Source: Acholeplasmatales bacterium
GTDB lineage: Bacteria; Bacillota_I; Bacilli_A; Acholeplasmatales; Anaeroplasmataceae
Assembly (NCBI GenBank): GCA_900770055.1
Contig: CAAGJD010000168.1
Span: 1-6,726 of the forward strand
Length of the DNA: 6,726 nt
Reading direction: 5' to 3'
Numbering within the stretch: the first letter of the stretch is position 1; every line of letters starts with the position of its first letter. Positions 1-6,473 of this stretch are shown in pieces. Both the position numbers and the translations under genes were made by a program. The notes under the pieces were generated by a model that was not told where the DNA came from, searched no databases, and saw only the letters and a list, made by a program, of their open reading frames with translations.

Positions 1-30
1 TTCACCTGCTTACTAAATTTATGTTATAAT
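1..30 (+). promoter_or_regulatory. Putative dinB promoter
   Basis: A perfect TATAAT at 25-30 is preceded by TG at 22-23, which makes an extended -10 element. TTCACC at 1-6 is a weak -35 candidate (four of six matches to TTGACA) with an 18-bp spacer. Transcription would start near position 37 and give a leader of about 45 bases before the dinB ATG. The -35 lies at the window edge, so a promoter further upstream or a longer operon cannot be excluded. A second TATAAT at 50-55 has no suitable -35. Confidence 0.4.
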
Positions 31-81
31 TAGAATATCGTTTGTATTATATAATATTTTTAAAAAAAAGGGAAGATAGTA

Positions 82-1272
82 ATGTCAAAAAAAGAAACAA
101 GAATTATTTTTCATATTGATATGAATGCCTTTTTTTGCGCAGTTGCTTGTATATTAGATCCTTCATTAAGAGGTAAGCCCTTCGCAATCGGAAGGGAGGG
201 AAGCTTAAGGGGAGTACTTTCAACCGCAAGCTATGAAGCAAGAGCCTACGGTATTCATTCAGCAATGTCAATAATTGAGGCTTATAAAAAGCTACCTAGC
301 TTATTAGTTATTCATATTGATTATAAATATTATGAAGAATATCATAATAAATTTGTTAAGCTTATAAGTGAATATACTAAACTTATTGAGGTTGCTAGTA
401 TTGATGAGGTTTATGCTGATATGACTGAAATATCTAAGCTTAAGCATCCTTTAGTTTTAGCTAAAGAAATTCAGTTAAGACTTCTTAAAGAGTATGAGCT
501 ATCCTGTTCAATTGGTATTGGTCCTACCTTGTTTTTAGCTAAAATGGCTTCAGATATTAAAAAACCATTAGGTGTTACTGTCTTAAGAAAAAGAGAAATT
601 AAGGAAATATTATACCCATTATCAGTTAAAGAAATATTTGGTATAGGTAAAAAAACTTATCCAAAATTAATTGATAATGATATTAAAACAATCGAAGATT
701 TTATGAATCCTTTAAATAAAGATAAAATTATTTCTCTTATAGGTGAAAATTCTTATAACCATTCTTATAATTGCTTATGTGGAAATTCAACAAATATTGT
801 TGACCCTGATAGATATAGCGATTCATCTAGTATATCGACATCAGTTACCTATGATGTATTTAAAACCTCAGAAGCAGAGGTCATTTATGAGGCTAGACGA
901 TTAACTAGATTAGTATTTAATAGAATGAAGGAAGAAGAATATTTTACAAAAACGTTAATATTAACCTTAAGAGATCATAACTTTAATACGATATCAAGAC
1001 GTATTACAATAGCTGATTATACTGATGATTTATATACACTTTATGATATGGCAACTGATTTAGTTGAAAGGTACTTTGATCCAAATAAAAGATACCGATT
1101 AATAGGTATAGGCTTAGCAAATTTAATTCATAGAGATCAAATACCTATTGAATATAATTTATTTACTGTTTATGATTTGACAAAAAGAAAAGAGAGAATT
1201 AATGATATAATGCGCGAATATCAAGCAAAATTCGGTAAAAAAGCGTTATTTTGGAATAATGATAAAGAATAA
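82..1272 (+). CDS. dinB: DNA polymerase IV (Y-family translesion polymerase DinB)
   Basis: This is a low-fidelity Y-family DNA polymerase that extends past damaged template bases in the cytoplasm. The 396-residue protein has the full family layout. The palm motif DMNAFF is at residues 13-18, with metal-binding Asp13 and probable steric-gate Phe18. YEARAYGI at 51-58 would contact the incoming triphosphate. SIDEVY at 106-111 holds catalytic Asp108 and Glu109. A thumb helix-hairpin-helix (FGIGKK) starts near 186, and the little-finger domain covers about 250-350. The tail contains YNLF at 358-361, a plausible sliding-clamp contact, followed by a charged helix ending FGKKALFW, as in Firmicute Pol IV proteins. 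The acidic residue usually found in FFxxVE is alanine here (Ala22). The ATG follows a Shine-Dalgarno-like AAGGGA at 68-73 with 8 bases of spacing. The helicase gene follows after 52 bases. Family assignment is firm; Pol IV rather than another Y-family branch is very likely from length and tail. Confidence 0.93.
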   Translation: MSKKETRIIFHIDMNAFFCAVACILDPSLRGKPFAIGREGSLRGVLSTASYEARAYGIHSAMSIIEAYKKLPSLLVIHIDYKYYEEYHNKFVKLISEYTKLIEVASIDEVYADMTEISKLKHPLVLAKEIQLRLLKEYELSCSIGIGPTLFLAKMASDIKKPLGVTVLRKREIKEILYPLSVKEIFGIGKKTYPKLIDNDIKTIEDFMNPLNKDKIISLIGENSYNHSYNCLCGNSTNIVDPDRYSDSSSISTSVTYDVFKTSEAEVIYEARRLTRLVFNRMKEEEYFTKTLILTLRDHNFNTISRRITIADYTDDLYTLYDMATDLVERYFDPNKRYRLIGIGLANLIHRDQIPIEYNLFTVYDLTKRKERINDIMREYQAKFGKKALFWNNDKE

Positions 1273-1276
1273 AAAC

Positions 1277-1305
1277 TTGTTTTTTGTTTTCTATTTTGAT
1301 ATTAT
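1277..1305 (+). promoter_or_regulatory. Possible internal promoter before the helicase gene
   Basis: In the 52-base gap after dinB, TTGTTT at 1277-1282 and TATTAT at 1300-1305 are 17 bp apart, and TG at 1297-1298 makes the -10 extended. It would allow the helicase and degV to be transcribed apart from dinB. The predicted start, near 1310-1312, falls at the helicase Shine-Dalgarno, so the leader would be only about 13-15 bases. That is unusually short and lowers confidence. I see no convincing terminator hairpin between dinB and this site. Confidence 0.35.
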
Positions 1306-1324
1306 GTAAAAGGGGGTGTCGATT

Positions 1325-2641
1325 ATGCAGTTTGATGGTTATGAATTAAAGGATTACATTGTAAGAGCCATTAACGATTTAGGCTTTAAAGAATTTACTG
1401 AAGTTCAAAAAAGTGTCTTTGATAGACAAAAGCTTCAAAAAAATTTAATTGCTAAATCTAAAACTGGTTCTGGTAAAACTCATGCCTTTTTAATTCCAAT
1501 TTTTCAATCCTTAGATGAAGCATCAAATAAAATACATGCCACAATAATAGCACCTACAAAGGAGTTAGCATTGCAAACCTATAAGGTAGCTCAGCATATT
1601 GCTTCATTCTCAAAAGATAGAATAGATATTAAGCTATATTCTGGTGGTACTGATAGAAATAAAGAAATTGAAAAGCTAGAGGGAAGTCAACCCCATATTG
1701 TTATTGGTACACCAGGAAAAATTAAGGATTTAGCAATTGATAGTAATGTCTTAAAAATCTATACATCAAAATATTTTATAGTTGATGAGGTAGATATGGC
1801 ATTTGAAAGTGGCTTTGCTGATGAGCTTGATGTTATTACAAGTGTTGTTTCTGATGCTAAAATGATGTTTTTCTCAGCAACAATAGCTGAAAAGATTTTA
1901 CCATATTTAAAGAAATATATGACTAATGTTGAATTTATTGATATTAATAATACTAATGATACAAAGATTGATCATATATGGATTCCTTTAAAGCATAAAG
2001 ATAGATATGAATGCTTAGTATCATTATTAGGCTGTATTCAACCTTATTTGTGTATTATATTTGCTAACAAAAAGGAGACAGTTATTGAGCTTGCTGGTAA
2101 TCTTGCTAAAGAAGGATATTTTGTTGGTGTATTACATGGTGATTTACAGCAAAGAGAAAGAAAAAGAGTATTAGCAGATTGTAAAAAGCTAAAATATCAA
2201 TTTTTAGTAGCTACTGATCTAGCCGCAAGAGGAATTGATATTGAAGGTGTATCACATATTATCAATTATGAACTACCTTATGATTATGAATTTTATATTC
2301 ATAGAAGTGGTAGAACTGGTAGAATGCATAAGGATGGTATAGTATATTCTCTTTATGAAGATTTAGATAATGATTATTTAGATAATCTAAATAAGAAAAA
2401 AATAGTTCCTACTTATTATGAAATTAAAAATGGTGAGCTAGTTGAATATAAAGGAAGAAATACAAGAGCTCAAAGAGTTAAACCTAAAACTAATTATCAG
2501 CTTGAAGCATCTAAATATATTCCTAAAGCTAAAAAGGTTTCACCTGGATATAAGAAAAAAAGACAAGCTAAGATTGATGATTTAGCACAAAGATTAAAGA
2601 AAAACGATCAAAAAAAGAAAAGAAGAAGGAGGAGTGACTAA
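1325..2641 (+). CDS. cshB: DEAD-box ATP-dependent RNA helicase, CshB-like
   Basis: This is a cytoplasmic ATP-dependent RNA helicase. CshB relatives remodel RNA and ribosome precursors, notably in the cold. I place the start at ATG 1325, giving 438 residues. AGGGGG at 1311-1316 is then an ideal Shine-Dalgarno 8 bases upstream, whereas the in-frame GTG at 1316 overlaps that site. Motifs in order: Q-motif glutamine 28; motif I SKTGSGKT 45-52 with Lys51; Ia PTKELA 77-82; Ib TPGKI 129-133; II DEVD 154-157; III SAT 184-186; V TDLAARGID 297-305; VI HRSGRTGR 326-333. THAFLIP after motif I, the SGGTD segment, QPHIVIGTPG and SATIAEKILPYLKKYM point to the CshB branch rather than CshA. Motif II is DEVD instead of DEAD, and PTRELA and TPGR carry lysine for arginine. 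After about residue 375 there is a lysine/arginine-rich tail ending in KKKRRRRSD, probably for RNA binding. The stop overlaps the degV start by one base. Confidence 0.92.
   Translation: MQFDGYELKDYIVRAINDLGFKEFTEVQKSVFDRQKLQKNLIAKSKTGSGKTHAFLIPIFQSLDEASNKIHATIIAPTKELALQTYKVAQHIASFSKDRIDIKLYSGGTDRNKEIEKLEGSQPHIVIGTPGKIKDLAIDSNVLKIYTSKYFIVDEVDMAFESGFADELDVITSVVSDAKMMFFSATIAEKILPYLKKYMTNVEFIDINNTNDTKIDHIWIPLKHKDRYECLVSLLGCIQPYLCIIFANKKETVIELAGNLAKEGYFVGVLHGDLQQRERKRVLADCKKLKYQFLVATDLAARGIDIEGVSHIINYELPYDYEFYIHRSGRTGRMHKDGIVYSLYEDLDNDYLDNLNKKKIVPTYYEIKNGELVEYKGRNTRAQRVKPKTNYQLEASKYIPKAKKVSPGYKKKRQAKIDDLAQRLKKNDQKKKRRRRSD
2627..2632 (+). promoter_or_regulatory. Ribosome binding site for degV inside the helicase gene
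   Basis: AGGAGG lies 8 bases before the degV ATG at 2641 and within the last codons of the helicase, where it encodes part of the arginine run. The overlapping stop/start (TAATG) means ribosomes finishing the helicase can reinitiate directly on degV, so the two proteins are probably made in linked amounts. Confidence 0.85.
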
Positions 2642-3522
2642 TGGCATACATTATTATTAGTGACACTGCTTGTGATTTACCACCACAGCTTACTTTAGAA
2701 ATGGGCGTTAGATACCAGCCTTTTAATTATTTTATCAATGGTAAGAAATATACTAATTATTTTGATGAAAGAGAATTAAAGTGTAAAGATTTGTTTACTA
2801 TGCTAAAGGAAGATGTTCAAATTGAAACAAAGCCTTTAGAAGTAGCTCAAACTAAGGATTTTTTTAGAAAGTTTTTAAGTAAGAAGCTAGATATTTTTTG
2901 TATTACTGTTTCATCTTCTTTATCTGAAACATTTAATAATATTTCAATTGCTGCAAGAGAATTAGAATTAGAATTTCCAGAAAGAACTATAAGTGTTGTT
3001 GACTCTTTAAGTACTTCAGCCGGTTTAGGATTATTAGTTTATTTAGCAGCAAGAAATAGAGATGAGAAAATGTCATTAAGAGACAATGTAGATTATATTG
3101 AAATCCAAAAAAATAGAGTTCGTCACTGGGTAACTTTAAACAACGTTTCCTTAATTGGCAAATCTAATAGACTTGATGATTTTGGTAGTGTTGGTAAATT
3201 ATTTAATCTTAAACCTATTATTAAGGTTAATGATGAGGGATATCTTGGAGTTATTTCAAAGAAGATGAGTAAGGCTAAGGCAGTTAAAGAAATAATTAAT
3301 GATTGTGTTGAAAATGTTGATGATTTCACAGGAGCACCAACCTTTGTTGCTTACTCTGGTACTTCACCTAATGAGGCAAATGAGCTAGTAAAAGAACTTA
3401 AAAGTAAATATAAAGAGTTAGGTATTACATCTGAGATATACTTAACTCGTTTCTCACCAGTTCATTCTATTTATTTAGATGAAGATGCAATTGGTGTATT
3501 TAATTTAGGAGATAAAAGATAA
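2641..3522 (+). CDS. DegV family protein (probable fatty-acid-binding protein), divergent
   Basis: DegV/FakB proteins bind one fatty acid in the cytoplasm and, in the best-known cases, present it to the kinase FakA for phosphorylation and phospholipid synthesis. At 293 residues this has normal family length. The N-terminal SDTACDLP (7-14) matches the DSTxDLP start. SSSLSETFN (91-99) corresponds to the SSxLSGTYN ligand loop. VDSLSTSAGLGLLV (120-133) is the VDS...SxGxG segment. LNNVSLIGKSNRL to LKPIIKV (166-196) corresponds to the region with the GGRI and KP motifs. Several near-invariant positions differ: SGT is SET, GGR is SNR, and the C-terminal HxGPG loop is replaced by YLDED (278-282). Fold membership is secure, but fatty-acid binding by the usual contacts is not. 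It is the last gene of the plus-strand group, starts within the helicase stop codon, and its own stop is part of the terminator stem. No FakA gene is in the window. Confidence 0.88.
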   Translation: MAYIIISDTACDLPPQLTLEMGVRYQPFNYFINGKKYTNYFDERELKCKDLFTMLKEDVQIETKPLEVAQTKDFFRKFLSKKLDIFCITVSSSLSETFNNISIAARELELEFPERTISVVDSLSTSAGLGLLVYLAARNRDEKMSLRDNVDYIEIQKNRVRHWVTLNNVSLIGKSNRLDDFGSVGKLFNLKPIIKVNDEGYLGVISKKMSKAKAVKEIINDCVENVDDFTGAPTFVAYSGTSPNEANELVKELKSKYKELGITSEIYLTRFSPVHSIYLDEDAIGVFNLGDKR

Positions 3523-3545
3523 AAAGCAACCGGGGTTGCTTTTTT
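3521..3545. terminator. Bidirectional intrinsic terminator between degV and glgC
   Basis: A 10-bp stem (AAAAAGCAAC pairing with GTTGCTTTTT) closes on a CGGG loop at 3531-3534. T residues follow on the plus strand (3540-3545, then CTTTT). On the minus strand the complement of the 5' A-run supplies the U-tract, so the hairpin can end both degV and the convergent glgC transcript. It overlaps the last two bases of the degV stop and lies 10 bases beyond the glgC stop. The whole convergent gap is only 33 bases. Confidence 0.88.
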
Positions 3546-3555
3546 CTTTTATCCA

Positions 3556-4785
3556 TTATTTAATTGTTTCTCCAGCTTTAATATGCTTATCAGTAATAGC
3601 TTTTGGATTAGTTGAAGAGAATATTCTTACATTTCTTTCAACAATTAAGCCTTCAGGTAATATTAGCTTTTTACCAATTACATTTAATCCACTAGATAAT
3701 ACCTTAGGATTATCTTTATTAGGAGTTCTATCATCGCCAGTACCAATTACAGAATTGTCACCAATTACAGTGTTTTTATCAATGATTGTATCTTCAATCT
3801 TACAGTTTTTACCAATTACTACATCATTTAAAATAACAGAATTCTTAATTGAAGAACCTTCACCTAAAATAACACCAGGAGATAATACTGAATCATCTAC
3901 AGTACCATCAATCTTACATCCATTAGACACTAATGAATTTTTAATTGTAGCAGTAGGACCAACCTTTACAGGTGGTAAATCCTCACTCTTAGTATATATC
4001 TTCCATGATGGATCATATAAATCTAGGGCAGTATCTTTACATAGTTCAAGGTTAGCCTCTAAATAAGAATCATATGTTCCAACATCTTTCCAGTAATCAT
4101 AATATTCATATGCATATACATTCTTCTTTTCAATCATTTCAGGAATAATATGCATACCGAAATCTAAATCAACGATATCAGGATGAGATTCAATTGCTTC
4201 AATTAAAGCATCAGTTGAGAATACATAAATACCCATTGAAGCCTTATTTGATTTTGGTTGTTTTGGCTTTTCAACGAATTTAGTAATTTTTAGATTTTCA
4301 TCTGTTTCTAAAATACCAAATCTTGATGCTTCCTCCATAGGTACAATTTTAGCACAAATAGTTAAGTCAGCGCCACTTTTCTTATGCTGTTCAATAAGCT
4401 TTGAATAATCCATCTTATAAATATGGTCACCTGATAAGATTAATACATATTTAGATGCATAACGCTTAACGAATTCCAAATTCTTTCTAATTGCATCGGC
4501 AGTACCCTCATACCAAGAATTATTTGGTTGAAGAAGTGTAACAAATGAATCACGACGGTCTAAATCCCAAGGCTTACCAACACCAATGTGCTCATTTAAT
4601 GAAAGTGGTAGGTATTGTGTTAAAATACCAATTTGGAAAATACCAGAATTTGTACAATTTGATAATGCAAAGTCAATAATTCTGAATTTCCCTGCAAATG
4701 GTACAGCTGGCTTAGAACGCTTTTCAGATAAAATGTCTAAGCGTGAGCCACGACCACCAGCTAAGATTAAAGCTAATGTTTCCAT
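3556..4785 (-). CDS. glgC: Glucose-1-phosphate adenylyltransferase (ADP-glucose pyrophosphorylase)
   Basis: GlgC joins glucose-1-phosphate and ATP to make ADP-glucose and pyrophosphate, the committed step of bacterial glycogen synthesis, in the cytoplasm. The 409-residue protein begins with the nucleotidyltransferase signature LILAGGRGSRL (6-16), followed by KPAVPFAGKFRIIDFALSN (25-43). YEGTADAI is at 92-99. LSGDHIYKMDY (117-127) contains Asp120, matching the E. coli catalytic Asp142. FVEKP (170-174) contains Lys173, matching the glucose-1-phosphate-binding Lys195; the two residues are 53 apart in both proteins. From about 270 to the end, hexapeptide-like repeats (VGPTATIKNS, VILGEGSSIKNS, VVIGKNCKIEDT) form the left-handed beta-helix used for oligomerisation and allostery. 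The start is supported by AGGAGG at 4797-4792, 6 bases before the ATG. It begins 14 bases after the glgA stop, so the two are one operon. With intact catalytic residues this is the active GlgC type, not GlgD. Confidence 0.96.
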   Translation of the reverse strand: METLALILAGGRGSRLDILSEKRSKPAVPFAGKFRIIDFALSNCTNSGIFQIGILTQYLPLSLNEHIGVGKPWDLDRRDSFVTLLQPNNSWYEGTADAIRKNLEFVKRYASKYVLILSGDHIYKMDYSKLIEQHKKSGADLTICAKIVPMEEASRFGILETDENLKITKFVEKPKQPKSNKASMGIYVFSTDALIEAIESHPDIVDLDFGMHIIPEMIEKKNVYAYEYYDYWKDVGTYDSYLEANLELCKDTALDLYDPSWKIYTKSEDLPPVKVGPTATIKNSLVSNGCKIDGTVDDSVLSPGVILGEGSSIKNSVILNDVVIGKNCKIEDTIIDKNTVIGDNSVIGTGDDRTPNKDNPKVLSSGLNVIGKKLILPEGLIVERNVRIFSSTNPKAITDKHIKAGETIK

Positions 4786-4799
4786 AAATTTCCTCCTAG

Positions 4800-6218
4800 T
4801 TATTTAAATAATACTTTATGATATAAATCCATATAAACTAAAGCAGAAGCCTCCCAGCTATAATCCTTACTCATAGCTTGCTTAATTAAGGATTTCCATG
4901 CAGTACGGTTATTATTATATGTGTTAATAGCTAGGAACATAACCTCTTTAAGGTCATGAGCATTGAAATTAGTAAATGTAAAGCCTGTACCTTCACCAGT
5001 AAATTCATTATATGGAATTACTGTATCCTTTAAACCACCAGTTTCTCTTACTAGTGGAAGTGTACCATATCTCATGGCAATCATTTGACCTAATCCACAT
5101 GGTTCGAATTTTGAAGGCATTAAGAATATATCAGAGCCTGCGTAAATCTTTTGAGCGATTGGATCAGAATATCCAATATAGCATTTAAATCTATTTGGAT
5201 ATCTTGCCTCAATAGAGCGAAAGAAGTTTTCATATACAGCATCACCACTACCCATTAAGATAAATTTAGCATTACTGTAATTAATTACATCATCAATAAT
5301 AGGCATTAATAGATCAATACCCTTTTGATCTACTAATCTTGAAACTAAACCAAATAGTGGTACATCTTCATTATCTAGACCAAATTGAGCTAAAAGCTTT
5401 TCTTTATTTTCTTTCTTACCAGATACATAATTCTTTATTGAATAATTTTTGAAAATGTTTTTGTCTGTTGCTGGATTATATTTAACATCATCAATACCAT
5501 TTAAGATACCTTCAAAATCAAAATATCTTAATCCTAAAATGTTGTTTAGATTATATCCATATTGATCAGTTAATACCTCATTTTTGTATGTAGGAGATAC
5601 TGTTGTAATCATATTACTTTCCATAATAGCAGTCTTCATGAAATTAATGCAGCCATTAAATTCTAAGCTATTTGAATATGGCATAAATAGAATATTCATC
5701 ATATCCATAGGGAATATACCTTGATATTGAATATTATGAATACTATAAACAGTTTTAATCTTACTGTATTCATAATGATGACCATAATTTTTCTTTAATA
5801 CATAAGGTATTAAGCCTGTTTGCCAGTCGTTACAATGTAATACATCTGGAAAAAATTGAACAACTCGCATAGCCTCTAAAACTGCAAAATCGAAGAATGC
5901 AAATCTTTCTCCATCATCACCAAAGCCATAGAAAGAATCTCTATTAAAATATTTATCATTATCGATGAAATAATAATCAATACCCTCATGTATTGCATGG
6001 AATACACCAACATATTCGACACTTGAACCGATTCTGACATAAGAATAGCCCTTGTAATAAGCAATGTTTTTATCCTTAATCTTCTTATAGTAAGGCATAA
6101 TAATCCTTACGTCGCATCCTTTTTCTTTTAATGAAATAGGAAGAGCACCTATAACATCTGCAAGACCACCAGTCTTTGCGTATGGAGCACCTTCACTAGC
6201 GCAAATTAACACTCTCAT
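4800..6218 (-). CDS. glgA: Glycogen synthase (ADP-glucose-dependent, GT5)
   Basis: GlgA transfers glucose from ADP-glucose to the growing alpha-1,4-glucan chain in the cytoplasm, using the product of the next gene. At 472 residues it has the usual bacterial GT5 length and a two-Rossmann-domain GT-B layout. The N-terminal KTGGLADV (15-22) provides Lys15 for ADP-glucose. HCNDWQTG (128-135), HNIQYQG (161-167), TVSPTY (206-211) and NGID (240-243) follow. In the C-terminal domain SRLVDQKG (293-300) supplies Arg294 and Lys299, equivalent to E. coli Arg300 and Lys305. FEPCGLGQMIAMRYG (371-385) holds Glu372 and Cys374, and RETGGLKDTV (391-400) closes the site. No catalytic position appears lost. The ATG has an excellent ribosome binding site, GAGGTGAT at 6229-6222. 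It is the first gene of the operon, downstream of a near-consensus promoter. I see no carbon catabolite (cre) operator in its upstream region. Confidence 0.96.
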   Translation of the reverse strand: MRVLICASEGAPYAKTGGLADVIGALPISLKEKGCDVRIIMPYYKKIKDKNIAYYKGYSYVRIGSSVEYVGVFHAIHEGIDYYFIDNDKYFNRDSFYGFGDDGERFAFFDFAVLEAMRVVQFFPDVLHCNDWQTGLIPYVLKKNYGHHYEYSKIKTVYSIHNIQYQGIFPMDMMNILFMPYSNSLEFNGCINFMKTAIMESNMITTVSPTYKNEVLTDQYGYNLNNILGLRYFDFEGILNGIDDVKYNPATDKNIFKNYSIKNYVSGKKENKEKLLAQFGLDNEDVPLFGLVSRLVDQKGIDLLMPIIDDVINYSNAKFILMGSGDAVYENFFRSIEARYPNRFKCYIGYSDPIAQKIYAGSDIFLMPSKFEPCGLGQMIAMRYGTLPLVRETGGLKDTVIPYNEFTGEGTGFTFTNFNAHDLKEVMFLAINTYNNNRTAWKSLIKQAMSKDYSWEASALVYMDLYHKVLFK

Positions 6219-6250
6219 TTTATCACCTCATAATTTAAAAATTGCTATAT

Positions 6251-6339
6251 GCTAATAATATTATATATTATTCTAGTTTATTTAACAAGTAATAAACATT
6301 AACTTTCTACATATTGAAACTATTAAAGCTAATAATATT
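6251..6339. repeat. Two 12-bp direct repeats, GCTAATAATATT, upstream of glgA
   Basis: GCTAATAATATT occurs exactly at 6251-6262 and 6328-6339, 77 bp apart from start to start. The first copy covers the last bases of the glgA -10 element and its predicted transcription start. The second lies about 65 bp upstream of the glgA -10 and is flanked by an inverted repeat, ATTAAA (6322-6327) and TTTAAT (6338-6343). The position would suit a regulator binding site, but the region is very AT-rich and chance is a real alternative. Confidence 0.3.
6260..6288 (-). promoter_or_regulatory. glgA-glgC operon promoter
   Basis: On the minus strand TTGTTA (6288-6283) and a perfect TATAAT (6265-6260) are separated by 17 bp, a strong housekeeping-sigma pattern. 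Transcription would begin near A6253, leaving a leader of about 35 bases that contains the GAGGTGAT ribosome binding site and no obvious hairpin or riboswitch. Confidence 0.75.
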
Positions 6340-6379
6340 TAATGAGGAAAATAGTAAGAGAAAAAATATATATTTAGTA

Positions 6380-6408
6380 TTGATATAATGGTTCCATTTT
6401 GATATAAT
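6380..6408 (+). promoter_or_regulatory. Promoter for the right-edge membrane protein gene
   Basis: TTGATA at 6380-6385 and TATAAT at 6403-6408 have a 17-bp spacer, and TG at 6400-6401 makes the -10 extended. The start would be near 6415, with a leader of about 58 bases. The word TTGATATAAT appears twice, at 6380-6389 and 6399-6408, and a related TTGACTATAAT is at 6431-6441, so alternative -10 elements exist at 6384-6389 and 6436-6441. Neither alternative has a good -35. Confidence 0.7.
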
Positions 6409-6473
6409 AATAGAGCAAATTGTTTGAAGTTTGACTATAATATGTTAAAAAAACATTAAAGGAGTTTATATAT

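Noticed and set aside
33..43. GAAT-ATC-GTTT after the dinB -10, reminiscent of a LexA (DinR) box
   Set aside because: The half-sites GAAC/GTTC are imperfect and the spacer is 3 bases instead of 4, so only about half of the consensus positions match. Its place just after the -10 is attractive, but the match is too weak to annotate as SOS control.
1271..1290. Possible terminator after dinB (AAAAAC-TT-GTTTTT and T-rich run)
   Set aside because: The only stem has a 2-base loop and almost no G-C pairs, so it would not form a stable hairpin.
1316..1324. Earlier GTG start for the helicase (three extra residues)
   Set aside because: The GTG overlaps the AGGGGG Shine-Dalgarno at 1311-1316, which is ideally spaced for the ATG at 1325.
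3123..3329. Minus-strand open frame of 68 codons inside degV
   Set aside because: It is antisense to a conserved DegV segment, without a start signal or a recognisable domain.
3536..4066. Plus-strand open frame of 176 codons
   Set aside because: It lies entirely opposite the 3' half of glgC, starts inside the terminator, has no ribosome binding site and shows no recognisable domain.
4586..4807. Plus-strand open frame of 73 codons across the glgA-glgC junction
   Set aside because: It is antisense to the conserved N-terminus of GlgC and has no ribosome binding site or promoter.
5876..6064. Minus-strand open frame of 62 codons inside glgA
   Set aside because: It is an alternative frame of the conserved GlgA N-terminal domain, with a composition typical of a shadow frame.
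6342..6377. Short frame MRKIVREKIYI in the divergent intergenic region
   Set aside because: Only 11 codons, no ribosome binding site, and it ends just before the mapped promoter.
6442..6456. ATGTT-AAAAA-AACAT hairpin just before the Shine-Dalgarno of the right-edge gene
   Set aside because: A 5-bp, mostly A-T stem is too weak to claim as a regulatory structure.
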